From assembly GCA_023450745.1 (NCBI GenBank), contig JAEXGR010000043.1:1-5101 (forward strand): a stretch of DNA of 5,101 bases, in the 5' to 3' direction. This DNA is from Synergistota bacterium. GTDB taxonomy: Bacteria > Synergistota > Synergistia > Synergistales > Synergistaceae. A program made the translations under genes and the position numbers. This document shows, one piece after another, positions 1-5,101 of this stretch (within the stretch, counting starts at the first letter, position 1; the number at the start of each line of letters is the position of its first letter). The notes beneath the pieces are model-generated. The model was not told the origin of the DNA, ran no database searches, and was given only the letters and a program-made list of their open reading frames with translations.

Positions 1-621
1 CGCCAGCAGTGCATCGATACGTGCATCTTCTTCGCTGGCGCCCTGCTGCCGGCTTTCGGCAAGCTGGGGCAAGGCCAGCTGCGTGATGTGCGGAAAGCCG
101 CTTTGGGCTTCTTCCCGGGCACCGGGAACCTTGTACCGTCCGGTAACGTAGCGTCCTTTGGAAAACGCCGGAGGACAGGCGGTATCGTCCAGACATGCCA
201 GACGGGCGGCCGTTAGGGTCATGTCGTCGGCAGTGGCGATTCCATCGTGCATGGCACCGGCCGTCACCAGAAGGCCCAGTGCCCAGATGGCTCCCCGGTG
301 GGTGTTGATGCCTCCGGTCGTTTTCATCATGGTTTTCTCCCCTTCCCGGCCGATGGCGCCGATCCGGCGTCTCAAGGCCGTGTCCGGACGGCGGGACCAT
401 CCGGCCAGTGCCATAGAGAGAAATGCCGTTTGCAGGCTTTTTGCGGAAGCCTCGAGCATGGGCAGATCCATGTCGTCGTGCGAGCCGCTGCCGCGTGCAT
501 CGACCAGTCCGGGCTTCGGGGACAGCCGTGCTTCCCCGATCAGGGCATTCACGGCATGACCGGCCAGCCGCCGGGCGACGGTTTCGGCACGGGTATCGTT
601 TGACAGGGTCAAGGTATCCAT
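1..621 (-). CDS. mdcB: MdcB, triphosphoribosyl-dephospho-CoA synthase (partial, C-terminus outside window)
   Basis: My own translation of the minus strand from the ATG at 621-619 gives 207 open codons running off the left edge; the family is usually about 280-300 residues, so roughly the last quarter is missing. The protein belongs to the CitG/MdcB family, which joins ATP and 3'-dephospho-CoA to make 2'-(5''-triphosphoribosyl)-3'-dephospho-CoA, the precursor of the prosthetic group of the malonate decarboxylase ACP. Family motifs visible: SPKPGLVD at residues 34-41, GSGSHDDM at 44-51, GGINTHRGAI at 103-112, KGRY near 155-158, and REEAQSGFP at 169-177. The start overlaps the mdcA stop (TAATG) and has its own AGGAG six bases upstream, so the two genes are co-transcribed and probably translationally coupled. 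CitG of citrate lyase is the closest alternative, but the adjacent mdcA decides for MdcB. Confidence 0.93.
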   Translation of the reverse strand, partial: MDTLTLSNDTRAETVARRLAGHAVNALIGEARLSPKPGLVDARGSGSHDDMDLPMLEASAKSLQTAFLSMALAGWSRRPDTALRRRIGAIGREGEKTMMKTTGGINTHRGAIWALGLLVTAGAMHDGIATADDMTLTAARLACLDDTACPPAFSKGRYVTGRYKVPGAREEAQSGFPHITQLALPQLAESRQQGASEEDARIDALLA

Positions 622-2276
622 TACCAGCTCCTGAAACGGGATGGCGGGTTATACAGGCCGCCCGACCATTCGACCAGTTCGGCGATACTGCCGGCTGCCA
701 GCAGCGAACGTCTGGCTTCGGTACGGGCGATGCCGAGATCCTCCGGGAAAGCGATCTTGTTTTCCCTTCGCAGCCGTCTGACCGTTCCGGGATCGGCTGT
801 CATGCCGATTTCGGTGATACCCGCCACGGCAGCCACCATTGCCTTGCGTTCCTCAAGCGATTTCGCACGGTAAAGATAGGCGATTCCCTCTTCCGTCAGG
901 ACATGCGTCACATCGTCGCCGTAAATCATGACCGGCGCCAGCGGCATGCCGGATTCTTTTGCGACCTCGACGGCATCCAGACTCTCGACGAATGTCGGGC
1001 TGGCGCCGGACTGGTATGTTTCGACCATCTGCACGACCAGTTTTCTGCCGCGTTCCAGCGGATCGTTTCCTTCCATCATGTCCAGCCATGCAGGCGTGGC
1101 ATGACGGCGTCCGTGCGGGTCATGTCCCATGTTCGGTGCACCGCCGAAACCGGAAACACGGCCTTTCGTGACGGTCGATGAATTGGCTGCGCCATCGACT
1201 TGCAGGGTGGAACCGATGAACATGTCCACGGCATATTGTCCGGCCATCTGGCAAAAAGCCCGGTTCGAGCGCATGGAACCGTCTGTGCCGGTGAAAAAGA
1301 TATCGGGCCGGGCGGCGATATAGTCTTCCATGCCCAGTTCTCCGCCGAAACAATGGACGGTTTCGACCCAGCCGGATTCGATGGCCGGAATCAGTGTCGG
1401 GTGCGGATTCAGTGTCCAGTGTTTGCAGATTTTCCCTTTCAGGCCGAGCCGCTCGCCATACGTCGGCAACAGCAGTTCGATGGCGGCGGTATTGAATCCG
1501 ATGCCGTGATTCAGGGACTGGACCTGATGCTTCGCGTAAATGCCCTTGATCGCCATCATGGCCATCAGGATATGCACCGGCCTGATCAGGCGCGGGTCAC
1601 GGGTGAACAACGGCTCGATAAAGAAAGGCTTGTCCGCCAGGACCACGAAATCGACCCATGAACCGGGGATATCGACCCGTGGCAGATCGGCTTCACTGTC
1701 GACCAGTTCATTGACCTGGGCGATGACGATACCGTTCTTGAAGGCAGCCGCTTCCACGATAGCCGGGGTATCTTCCGTGCCAGGGCCTGTGTAAAGATTG
1801 CCGTTTCTGTCGGCCTTGTAGGCGGCGATCAGGGCTACATTCGGAATCAGATCGACGAAGAGTCGCGAATACAGTTCGATGTAGGTATGGATGGCACCGA
1901 CTTCCAGCAGACCGTCTTCCAGCAGCTGCGACATGCGCAGGCTCTGGGCGCCCGAATAGGAAAAATCGATTTTCCGGGCAATACCCTTTTCGAACAGGTC
2001 AAGATGTTCGGGCAGGCTGACGCTCGGCATGATCATGTGCAGATCGTGCAGTTTGCCGGGATCGGTCTGTGCCAGCATACGGGCCAGAAAATCAGCCTGT
2101 TTCTGGTTGTTTCCTTCCAGAACGACCCTGTCGCCCGGTGCGATCAGTTTTTCCAGCATGGCGGGAAGATCGCCGGACGGAAGGACTTTGCCGGCCAGTT
2201 TTGTCCGGCTGATCCGGTTTCTTTTTTCCTGTCGCCGGGTGTCCCATTTTCCCGGCGAAACGGTTTGCTGCATCAT
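621..2276 (-). CDS. mdcA: MdcA, malonate decarboxylase alpha subunit (acetyl-S-ACP:malonate ACP transferase)
   Basis: This gene encodes 551 residues, the usual length for MdcA. The alpha subunit exchanges malonate for acetate on the ACP thioester, forming malonyl-ACP, which the beta/gamma subunits decarboxylate in the cytoplasm. It has a CoA-transferase-like fold. Conserved-looking blocks are YSGAQSLRMSQ near residues 107-117, NPHPTLIPAIESGW at 290-303, GGELGMEDY at 311-319, and GGAPNMGHDPHGRRH at 378-392; the whole length reads as a typical, undamaged member. The frame stays open upstream to an ATG at 2417, but I chose 2276 because AAAGGAGA lies just before it (AGGAG seven bases away), the encoded start MMQQTVSPG fits the family length, and the upstream part is AT-rich, repeat-bearing control DNA. 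A second ATG follows immediately at 2273. mdcB follows with a one-base overlap. No regulator gene lies directly upstream; the neighbour there is ogt. Confidence 0.96.
   Translation of the reverse strand: MMQQTVSPGKWDTRRQEKRNRISRTKLAGKVLPSGDLPAMLEKLIAPGDRVVLEGNNQKQADFLARMLAQTDPGKLHDLHMIMPSVSLPEHLDLFEKGIARKIDFSYSGAQSLRMSQLLEDGLLEVGAIHTYIELYSRLFVDLIPNVALIAAYKADRNGNLYTGPGTEDTPAIVEAAAFKNGIVIAQVNELVDSEADLPRVDIPGSWVDFVVLADKPFFIEPLFTRDPRLIRPVHILMAMMAIKGIYAKHQVQSLNHGIGFNTAAIELLLPTYGERLGLKGKICKHWTLNPHPTLIPAIESGWVETVHCFGGELGMEDYIAARPDIFFTGTDGSMRSNRAFCQMAGQYAVDMFIGSTLQVDGAANSSTVTKGRVSGFGGAPNMGHDPHGRRHATPAWLDMMEGNDPLERGRKLVVQMVETYQSGASPTFVESLDAVEVAKESGMPLAPVMIYGDDVTHVLTEEGIAYLYRAKSLEERKAMVAAVAGITEIGMTADPGTVRRLRRENKIAFPEDLGIARTEARRSLLAAGSIAELVEWSGGLYNPPSRFRSW
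628..632 (-). promoter_or_regulatory. Ribosome binding site of mdcB inside the mdcA 3' end
   Basis: AGGAG on the minus strand, six bases before the mdcB ATG at 621. It lies within the last codons of mdcA, which supports the mdcB start given here and tightly linked translation of the two genes. Confidence 0.75.
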
Positions 2277-2282
2277 GGAATG

Positions 2283-2290
2283 TCTCCTTT
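2283..2290 (-). promoter_or_regulatory. Ribosome binding site of mdcA
   Basis: AAAGGAGA on the minus strand, with AGGAG (2288-2284) seven bases before the ATG at 2276. It decides the mdcA start against the longer frame opening at 2417. Confidence 0.8.
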
Positions 2291-2331
2291 CGTTTGACGA
2301 TTCGATGATGCCAGCATAGATGCCGCCGGGT

Positions 2332-2385
2332 ATCCAATCAATCAAGAACATGTTTTGTTCATTAGCCTGAAAGTAATGATTGGAT
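2332..2385. repeat. Spaced 9-base inverted repeat with a nested dyad, in the mdcA leader
   Basis: ATCCAATCA (2332-2340) is the exact reverse complement of TGATTGGAT (2377-2385), with 36 bases between. Inside lies GAACA (2346-2350), five bases, then TGTTC (2356-2360), a second perfect dyad. It starts 56 bases upstream of the mdcA ATG. It could be an operator or, if the transcript starts upstream of it, a stem in the mRNA leader. The repeat is seen; the function is inferred. Confidence 0.5.
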
Positions 2386-2400
2386 GTAGAAAAAAGAAAA

Positions 2401-2433
2401 TCATGCCGAAACAGCATGAGGTTTCATCTCATG
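2401..2433. repeat. Cluster of alternating TCATG/CATGA half-sites
   Basis: TCATG at 2401-2405, CATGA at 2415-2419 and TCATG at 2429-2433 alternate in orientation at exact 14-base steps. They form two overlapping dyads, TCATGC-N7-GCATGA and CATGAG-N7-CTCATG. Further CATGA/TCATG copies occur at 2470-2474 and 2482-2487. This pattern suggests binding sites for a dimeric regulator; no regulator is encoded in the window. Confidence 0.45.
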
Positions 2434-2436
2434 TTC

Positions 2437-2466
2437 TACATAAAATGAATGTTTTATATTTTTGAA
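2437..2466 (-). promoter_or_regulatory. Candidate promoter of mdcA
   Basis: On the minus strand, TTCAAA (2466-2461) is followed after 18 bases by TATGTA (2442-2437). Both are imperfect matches to the sigma-70 consensus. It would start transcription near 2430, giving a leader of about 150 bases. TATAAA at 2458-2453 is an alternative -10, but no decent -35 lies at the right distance from it. Confidence 0.22.
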
Positions 2467-2475
2467 AAACATGAG

Positions 2476-2493
2476 TTATTGTCATGACAAAAA
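2476..2493. promoter_or_regulatory. Candidate operator, perfect TTGTCATGACAA palindrome
   Basis: Positions 2479-2490 form a perfect 12-base palindrome, TTGTCATGACAA, extending to 18 bases (2476-2493) with one mismatched pair. Its TTGT-N4-ACAA form resembles operators of GntR-family regulators, and a GntR-type repressor (MdcY) is known for the Acinetobacter malonate operon, while Klebsiella uses the LysR-type MdcR. It lies about 200 bases upstream of mdcA. Assignment to a regulator family is inference. Confidence 0.5.
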
Positions 2494-2624
2494 ACCGTAA
2501 ACGGAAAGGTGCACAAAAAGGAAGTGACAGGGCTTCGGAAGAAACATTCCGTTTTGCATGATCCTGCCGGAAGGCGACCGGATAGGTTTGCGGTCATGTG
2601 TGGCGACAGGTCCGGTTTTTCGCG

Positions 2625-3098
2625 TCAGGAAGAATACCGTTTTTCCAGATCGAGCAGTTGCCGTTTGATTGGCAGGCCACCGCCGTAACCGGTCAGTGAT
2701 CCATCCGATCCGATGACCCGGTGACAGGGGACGACGATAGCGACGGGATTGTTGTGGTTGGCCATGCCGACGGCGCGGCAGGCTTTCGGCTGGCCGATCT
2801 GGCGGGCGATGTCGCCATAACTGCGCGTTTCACCGTACGGGATCGTTTTCAGCGCTTCCCAGGTTTTCATCCGGAAAGGCGTTCCGGACATGTCCAGCGG
2901 CAGATCGAATGTTTTCAACCTGCCTTCGAAATAGGCGGAAAGCTGGGAAATGGCCTCGGCGATCAGGGATGTTTCCTTTTCGACGGCATGGATGGCGGGT
3001 TCCGGCGGCCTGTTTGGCTTGATGCGGACAATTTTTCCGTTTTTTTCCATGATGGTCAGTTTTCCGATAGCGAACGGGACAGTCCGGTAGCAAAGCAT
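2625..3098 (-). CDS. ogt: Methylated-DNA--[protein]-cysteine S-methyltransferase (O6-alkylguanine repair)
   Basis: This 157-residue protein is a suicide repair enzyme that transfers alkyl groups from O6-alkylguanine (and O4-alkylthymine) in DNA to its own cysteine. The PCHRV active-site motif is at residues 124-128, with Cys125 as acceptor and His126 next to it. Other key positions align by spacing with human MGMT: Tyr94, arginine finger Arg108 in RAVG, Asn117 in NNPVAI, and Glu152 near the C-terminus. An N-terminal domain of about 70 residues precedes the catalytic domain, and there is no Ada-type metal-binding or AraC domain, so this is the stand-alone Ogt form. The frame is open back to 3197, but I chose the ATG at 3098 because GAGAGGAAA lies before it (AGGA eight bases away) and MLCYRTVPFAIG begins the family-like sequence. 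It is divergent from the GNAT gene, 140 bases apart. Confidence 0.92.
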   Translation of the reverse strand: MLCYRTVPFAIGKLTIMEKNGKIVRIKPNRPPEPAIHAVEKETSLIAEAISQLSAYFEGRLKTFDLPLDMSGTPFRMKTWEALKTIPYGETRSYGDIARQIGQPKACRAVGMANHNNPVAIVVPCHRVIGSDGSLTGYGGGLPIKRQLLDLEKRYSS

Positions 3099-3128
3099 GA
3101 TGCGTTTCCTCTCTGATATTGTCCGGAT

Positions 3129-3157
3129 ACTGTACCGTTTTTTCCGTCCGGTTCCAA
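3129..3157 (-). promoter_or_regulatory. Candidate sigma-70 promoter of ogt
   Basis: On the minus strand, TTGGAA (3157-3152) and TACAGT (3134-3129) are separated by exactly 17 bases; each matches consensus at four of six positions. Transcription would begin near 3122, giving a short leader of about 24 bases that contains the ogt ribosome binding site. Confidence 0.42.
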
Positions 3158-3192
3158 TCGTCTCGCACAGGGCATGATTGCAGATGCCGGAT

Positions 3193-3204
3193 ATCACCGG
3201 TGAT
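3193..3204. promoter_or_regulatory. Perfect 12-base palindrome between ogt and the GNAT gene
   Basis: ATCACCGGTGAT is a perfect palindrome 34 bases upstream of the GNAT ATG and about 36 bases upstream of the candidate ogt -35. It is placed where a single regulator could act on both divergent genes. CCAATC (3154-3159) and GATTGG (3202-3207) form a second, wider inverted repeat around it. Function is inferred from symmetry and position only. Confidence 0.4.
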
Positions 3205-3238
3205 TGGTGAAACGTGCGGACTGTGCCATACTGGACGA

Positions 3239-3784
3239 ATGAAACAACCGTCGACAGAACAGATCGTTATCCGTCAGGAAACTCCGGCCGATTACCGGGC
3301 GGTCTTTGATCTCGTCAGCCGAGCATTCGGGAATGCGGAACATGCCGATGGCGACGAACCGTATCTTGTCGGGCGATTGAGAAAAAGCGGTGCCGTCATC
3401 GAAGAACTGTCGCTGGTCGCCGAAGTGGACGGCCAGATCGCGGGACATATTCTTTTTACCGAAGTCAGGGCGGGCGATACGGTGCAGCTGGCGCTGGCAC
3501 CGTTGTCCGTTCTTCCAGTCCGGCAAAACCGGGGGATCGGCAGTCTGCTGGTCAACGCCGGGCACGAGCGGGGAAAACGGCTGGGATACGATTATTCCAT
3601 CGTACTCGGGAATCCCGGCTATTATTCCCGTTTCGGTTATTTCCCCGCTGGCCGGATCGGGCTGAAAGCGCCCTTCCCGGTTCCCGACGGCTGTTTTATG
3701 GTGCACCCTTTGCAGGGGAAAACCCCCGTCATTTCTGCCATCGTCGAGTATGCAAACGCGTTTTTCCAAAAAGATGCCTGCTGA
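3239..3784 (+). CDS. GNAT-family N-acetyltransferase, YhbS-like
   Basis: This 181-residue protein has the GNAT fold, which transfers the acetyl group of acetyl-CoA to an amine. The acetyl-CoA-binding motif A is QNRGIGSLLV at residues 96-105 (Gln96, Gly99, Gly101), preceded by the strand LAPLSVLPVR at 86-95. The block GNPGYYSRFGY at 124-134 and the closing pattern with IVEYANAF are typical of the YhbS subgroup (COG3153), whose substrate is not settled; a small molecule, protein or tRNA-related target cannot be told apart here. The frame is open back to 3119, but the ATG at 3239 places the first strand (IVIRQETPADY, residues 9-19) where GNAT proteins begin. The start has only GGA three bases before it, so initiation may be weak, or the mRNA leader very short. 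It is the only plus-strand gene, divergent from ogt and convergent with the transporter. Confidence 0.88.
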   Translation: MKQPSTEQIVIRQETPADYRAVFDLVSRAFGNAEHADGDEPYLVGRLRKSGAVIEELSLVAEVDGQIAGHILFTEVRAGDTVQLALAPLSVLPVRQNRGIGSLLVNAGHERGKRLGYDYSIVLGNPGYYSRFGYFPAGRIGLKAPFPVPDGCFMVHPLQGKTPVISAIVEYANAFFQKDAC

Positions 3785-3888
3785 TTCTCTCTGACGCAGG
3801 AGTGCTGTTACGATGCCTGTCTGTTCCGGACATGTGGCGACAGGGTCCGACAGATGAATGGCTCGCACGCCATCCGGCTGAAGTCTTT

Positions 3889-3921
3889 CCGGACAGCTCG
3901 TGCAACGGCTGACGGTTTTTT
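3889..3921 (+). terminator. Candidate intrinsic terminator of the GNAT gene
   Basis: A hairpin can form from CCG (3889-3891) and CAGC (3894-3897) with GCTG (3908-3911) and CGG (3913-3915). Two further CG pairs can form inside around a TGCAA loop, with small internal bulges. Six T residues follow at once (3916-3921). It lies about 105 bases after the GNAT stop. The stem is interrupted, so confidence is moderate. Confidence 0.42.
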
Positions 3922-3965
3922 CCGTTCCTGCCGGCCGCGATGTTTCATTTTCTCCCGTTACCCTG

Positions 3966-3979
3966 TTTGCCGCGGCAAA
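3966..3979. repeat. Perfect 14-base palindrome TTTGCCGCGGCAAA
   Basis: The sequence is its own reverse complement over 14 bases with no spacer, in the gap between convergent genes. It contains the SacII-type core CCGCGG. With no loop it is a poor hairpin terminator; a protein-binding site is possible but nothing nearby points to one. Confidence 0.4.
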
Positions 3980-4113
3980 ATGGATTTGTCCGGTATTTTG
4001 GCAAAACACTGTCCGCTTCGTCCGCCAAAAACGTTACATGAAATTTTGCTGCCCGCAGCCGGACAGAACAGGAGGCAAGGTCAAACGGTTTTTCCCGCAG
4101 CGAAACGGGGAAA

Positions 4114-5058
4114 TCATGTCGGCGTTTCGCCCTTTTTGTGCTGTTCAATGGCTTTTTCCGCTTGCAGGCGGTTGCGGTTTTGCGTCACGAGAAAGACGCC
4201 GGTGAAAATGAAAGCGACGGCGACCGTTTTCATCAGCGTGAATGAATCCATGCCCCACATGACGGCCACGACACTGGCTGCCATTGGCTGGACGTAGTTG
4301 TAGATACTGACGGCAGTCGGCCGCAGGCGTTTCTGTCCGACCGACATCAAAAGATAGCTGATGAATGTTCCGCCGGCGACCACAAAGGCGATACCGGCGA
4401 TGAAATGCCATTCCAGTGCCGCCCAGTCTGTAGCCAGCATTTTGTCCCAGGTAAACGGCAGAAGGGAAAGTGACGAACCGGTGAACATCCACTTCATGAT
4501 GGTGATCGGAGAATACCGGCCGATCAGGCCTCTGAAGAAAATGAGATAAATGGAGAAGCTGAGCTGGGCGGTCAGGATCAGCAAATCCCCCCAGATGTTG
4601 CTTCCGTTTCCTGCGGAAACCTGCTGGCCGCCAAATACCAGAAGAATGGCGCCGGTGGCTCCGAAAACGATTCCGGTGATTTTTCTGCCCGTGACCGGTT
4701 CTTTCAGGAAAAAGGCGGAAAGAATCAGGGTCAGGATCGGCAGGCTGGTCGTGATGATGGAAGCGTCGATCGGCGATGTCAGGCTGACGCCGAAAATGAA
4801 CGAGCCCTGGTTGAACACGATGGCGAATTGCGAGGCCAGCAGCAACAACAGCAGGTCTTTCCATGATACGGGATCCCTTTTCAGGAAAAGGGAGAGCGTC
4901 CAGAAAAGAACGGCGGCCCCCAAAACCCGGCAGTCGGTCATGACCATCGGGGTGACGGCACCGCCGGCCATGACCATTTTGGAAACCGGCGACATGATGC
5001 CCCACATGGAATTGGCGCCGAACATGGCGGCATGGCCGGTCAGTTTTTCCAGATTCAT
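4114..5058 (-). CDS. EamA/DMT-superfamily transporter
   Basis: This 314-residue inner-membrane protein has about ten hydrophobic helices in two tandem EamA repeats, roughly residues 8-142 and 155-293, the standard drug/metabolite transporter (RhaT/YdcZ-like) layout. Repeat-end signatures are visible: SPIDASIITTSLPILTLIL at 95-113 then FLKEPVTGRK at 117-126, and RPTAVSIYNYVQPMAAS at 246-262 in the second repeat. The C-terminal tail from about 294 is charged (RNRLQAEKAIEQHKKGE) and should be cytoplasmic. Family members export or import metabolites, amino acids or drugs; the substrate cannot be read from sequence. The ATG at 5058 is taken because MNLEKLTGHAAMF leads directly into the first helix, although upstream there is only a weak GGAAA. 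The 43 bases beyond it to the window edge show no clear promoter. The sequence style recalls EamA proteins of Bacteroidales, from memory only. Confidence 0.9.
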   Translation of the reverse strand: MNLEKLTGHAAMFGANSMWGIMSPVSKMVMAGGAVTPMVMTDCRVLGAAVLFWTLSLFLKRDPVSWKDLLLLLLASQFAIVFNQGSFIFGVSLTSPIDASIITTSLPILTLILSAFFLKEPVTGRKITGIVFGATGAILLVFGGQQVSAGNGSNIWGDLLILTAQLSFSIYLIFFRGLIGRYSPITIMKWMFTGSSLSLLPFTWDKMLATDWAALEWHFIAGIAFVVAGGTFISYLLMSVGQKRLRPTAVSIYNYVQPMAASVVAVMWGMDSFTLMKTVAVAFIFTGVFLVTQNRNRLQAEKAIEQHKKGETPT

Positions 5059-5101
5059 GATTTCCGTTCGGGAAGTTTGCTTTTTCGGACGGGAATGGAC
5101 T

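Larger units (their letters stand above)
2277..2624. other. ogt-mdcA intergenic region, probable control region of the malonate operon
   Basis: There are 348 bases without a gene between the ogt stop and the mdcA start, both on the minus strand. The part from about 2330 to 2520 is clearly richer in A and T than the coding DNA around it and holds several dyad sequences listed separately. The part from 2521 to 2624 is closer to average composition; I found no convincing intrinsic terminator for ogt there, only a weak five-base stem (CGGAA at 2536-2540 with TTCCG at 2547-2551). Confidence 0.6.
3785..4113. other. Convergent intergenic gap, no convincing gene
   Basis: There are 329 bases between the ends of the GNAT gene and the transporter. 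Open frames cross it on both strands, but their translations are rich in Arg, Cys and Pro and match no family I recognise; two of the plus-strand frames run antisense into the transporter. It holds a plausible terminator (3889-3921), a perfect 14-base palindrome (3966-3979) and a spaced inverted repeat TTTTGGC (3996-4002) with GCCAAAA (4024-4030). No clear intrinsic terminator for the transporter was seen; GCTG-N4-CAGC followed by AAAATTT on the minus strand near 4050-4065 is weak. Confidence 0.6.

Noticed and set aside
423..1181. Long plus-strand open frame of 252 codons across mdcB and mdcA
   Set aside because: It is antisense to two clearly recognisable genes, its translation is rich in Arg, His and Cys and resembles no family; it is the expected shadow of GC-rich coding DNA.
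2277..2417. Extension of MdcA by 47 residues to an ATG at 2417
   Set aside because: The extension would make MdcA longer than the family, lacks a ribosome binding site, and overlaps AT-rich dyad sequences; the ATG at 2276 has a strong ribosome binding site.
2536..2551. Small hairpin CGGAA-N6-TTCCG as terminator of ogt
   Set aside because: The stem is only five bases, and the short T run follows it on the plus strand, the wrong direction for ogt.
3194..4009. Minus-strand open frame of 271 codons opposite the GNAT gene
   Set aside because: The GNAT gene on the plus strand has clear motifs; the opposite frame has no recognisable domain and no good ribosome binding site.
4090..4113. TTTCCC/GGGAAA stem just after the transporter stop as terminator
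   Set aside because: Six pairs with an eleven-base loop and no T tract on the minus strand; not a convincing intrinsic terminator.
3813..4297. A 14-codon frame (3813-3857) with AGGAG ten bases upstream, coupled by an ATGA overlap to a 147-codon frame (3854-4297)
   Set aside because: The arrangement is suggestive, but the longer frame runs about 184 bases antisense into the transporter, has a non-protein-like composition and contains the candidate terminator near its start.

Overview
The window looks like a proteobacterial chromosome segment of moderately high GC, most likely beta- or gammaproteobacterial; that placement is inferred from gene families and base composition, not from a marker gene. 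A gut betaproteobacterium such as Oxalobacter would fit, but nothing here proves it. Five protein genes are visible. Four are on the minus strand: a malonate decarboxylase pair, a DNA alkylation-repair gene and a drug/metabolite-type transporter. One, a GNAT acetyltransferase, is on the plus strand. I see no RNA gene, insertion sequence, CRISPR array or phage gene.

Positions 1-2276 (minus strand) hold the start of a malonate decarboxylase operon. mdcA, the alpha subunit that carries out acyl carrier protein (ACP) transfer, is complete. mdcB, which makes the precursor of the unusual phosphoribosyl-dephospho-CoA cofactor, follows with a one-base TAATG overlap and runs off the left edge of the window. 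The remaining subunits (ACP, beta/gamma decarboxylase, MdcG, MdcH, transporter) would be expected just outside, left of position 1. In this enzyme MdcA moves malonate onto the ACP thiol of the cofactor that MdcB (with MdcG) supplies, and the beta/gamma subunits decarboxylate it to acetyl-ACP.

The 348-base gap between mdcA and the upstream ogt gene (2277-2624) is the richest non-coding part. It contains an AT-rich stretch with a perfect 12-base palindrome of the TTGT-N4-ACAA type, a cluster of CATGA/TCATG half-sites at 14-base intervals, and a spaced 9-base inverted repeat enclosing a second dyad. This is the likely control region of the malonate operon.

Positions 2625-3784 hold a divergent pair: ogt (O6-alkylguanine-DNA methyltransferase, minus) and a YhbS-like GNAT acetyltransferase (plus), separated by 140 bases that carry a plausible ogt promoter and a perfect 12-base palindrome. 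A 329-base gap (3785-4113) separates the convergent GNAT and transporter genes; it holds a plausible terminator for the GNAT gene and a perfect 14-base palindrome but no convincing gene. Positions 4114-5058 (minus) encode a ten-helix EamA/DMT-family transporter. No wholly new system is evident; the points most worth following up are the regulatory dyads upstream of mdcA and between ogt and the GNAT gene.
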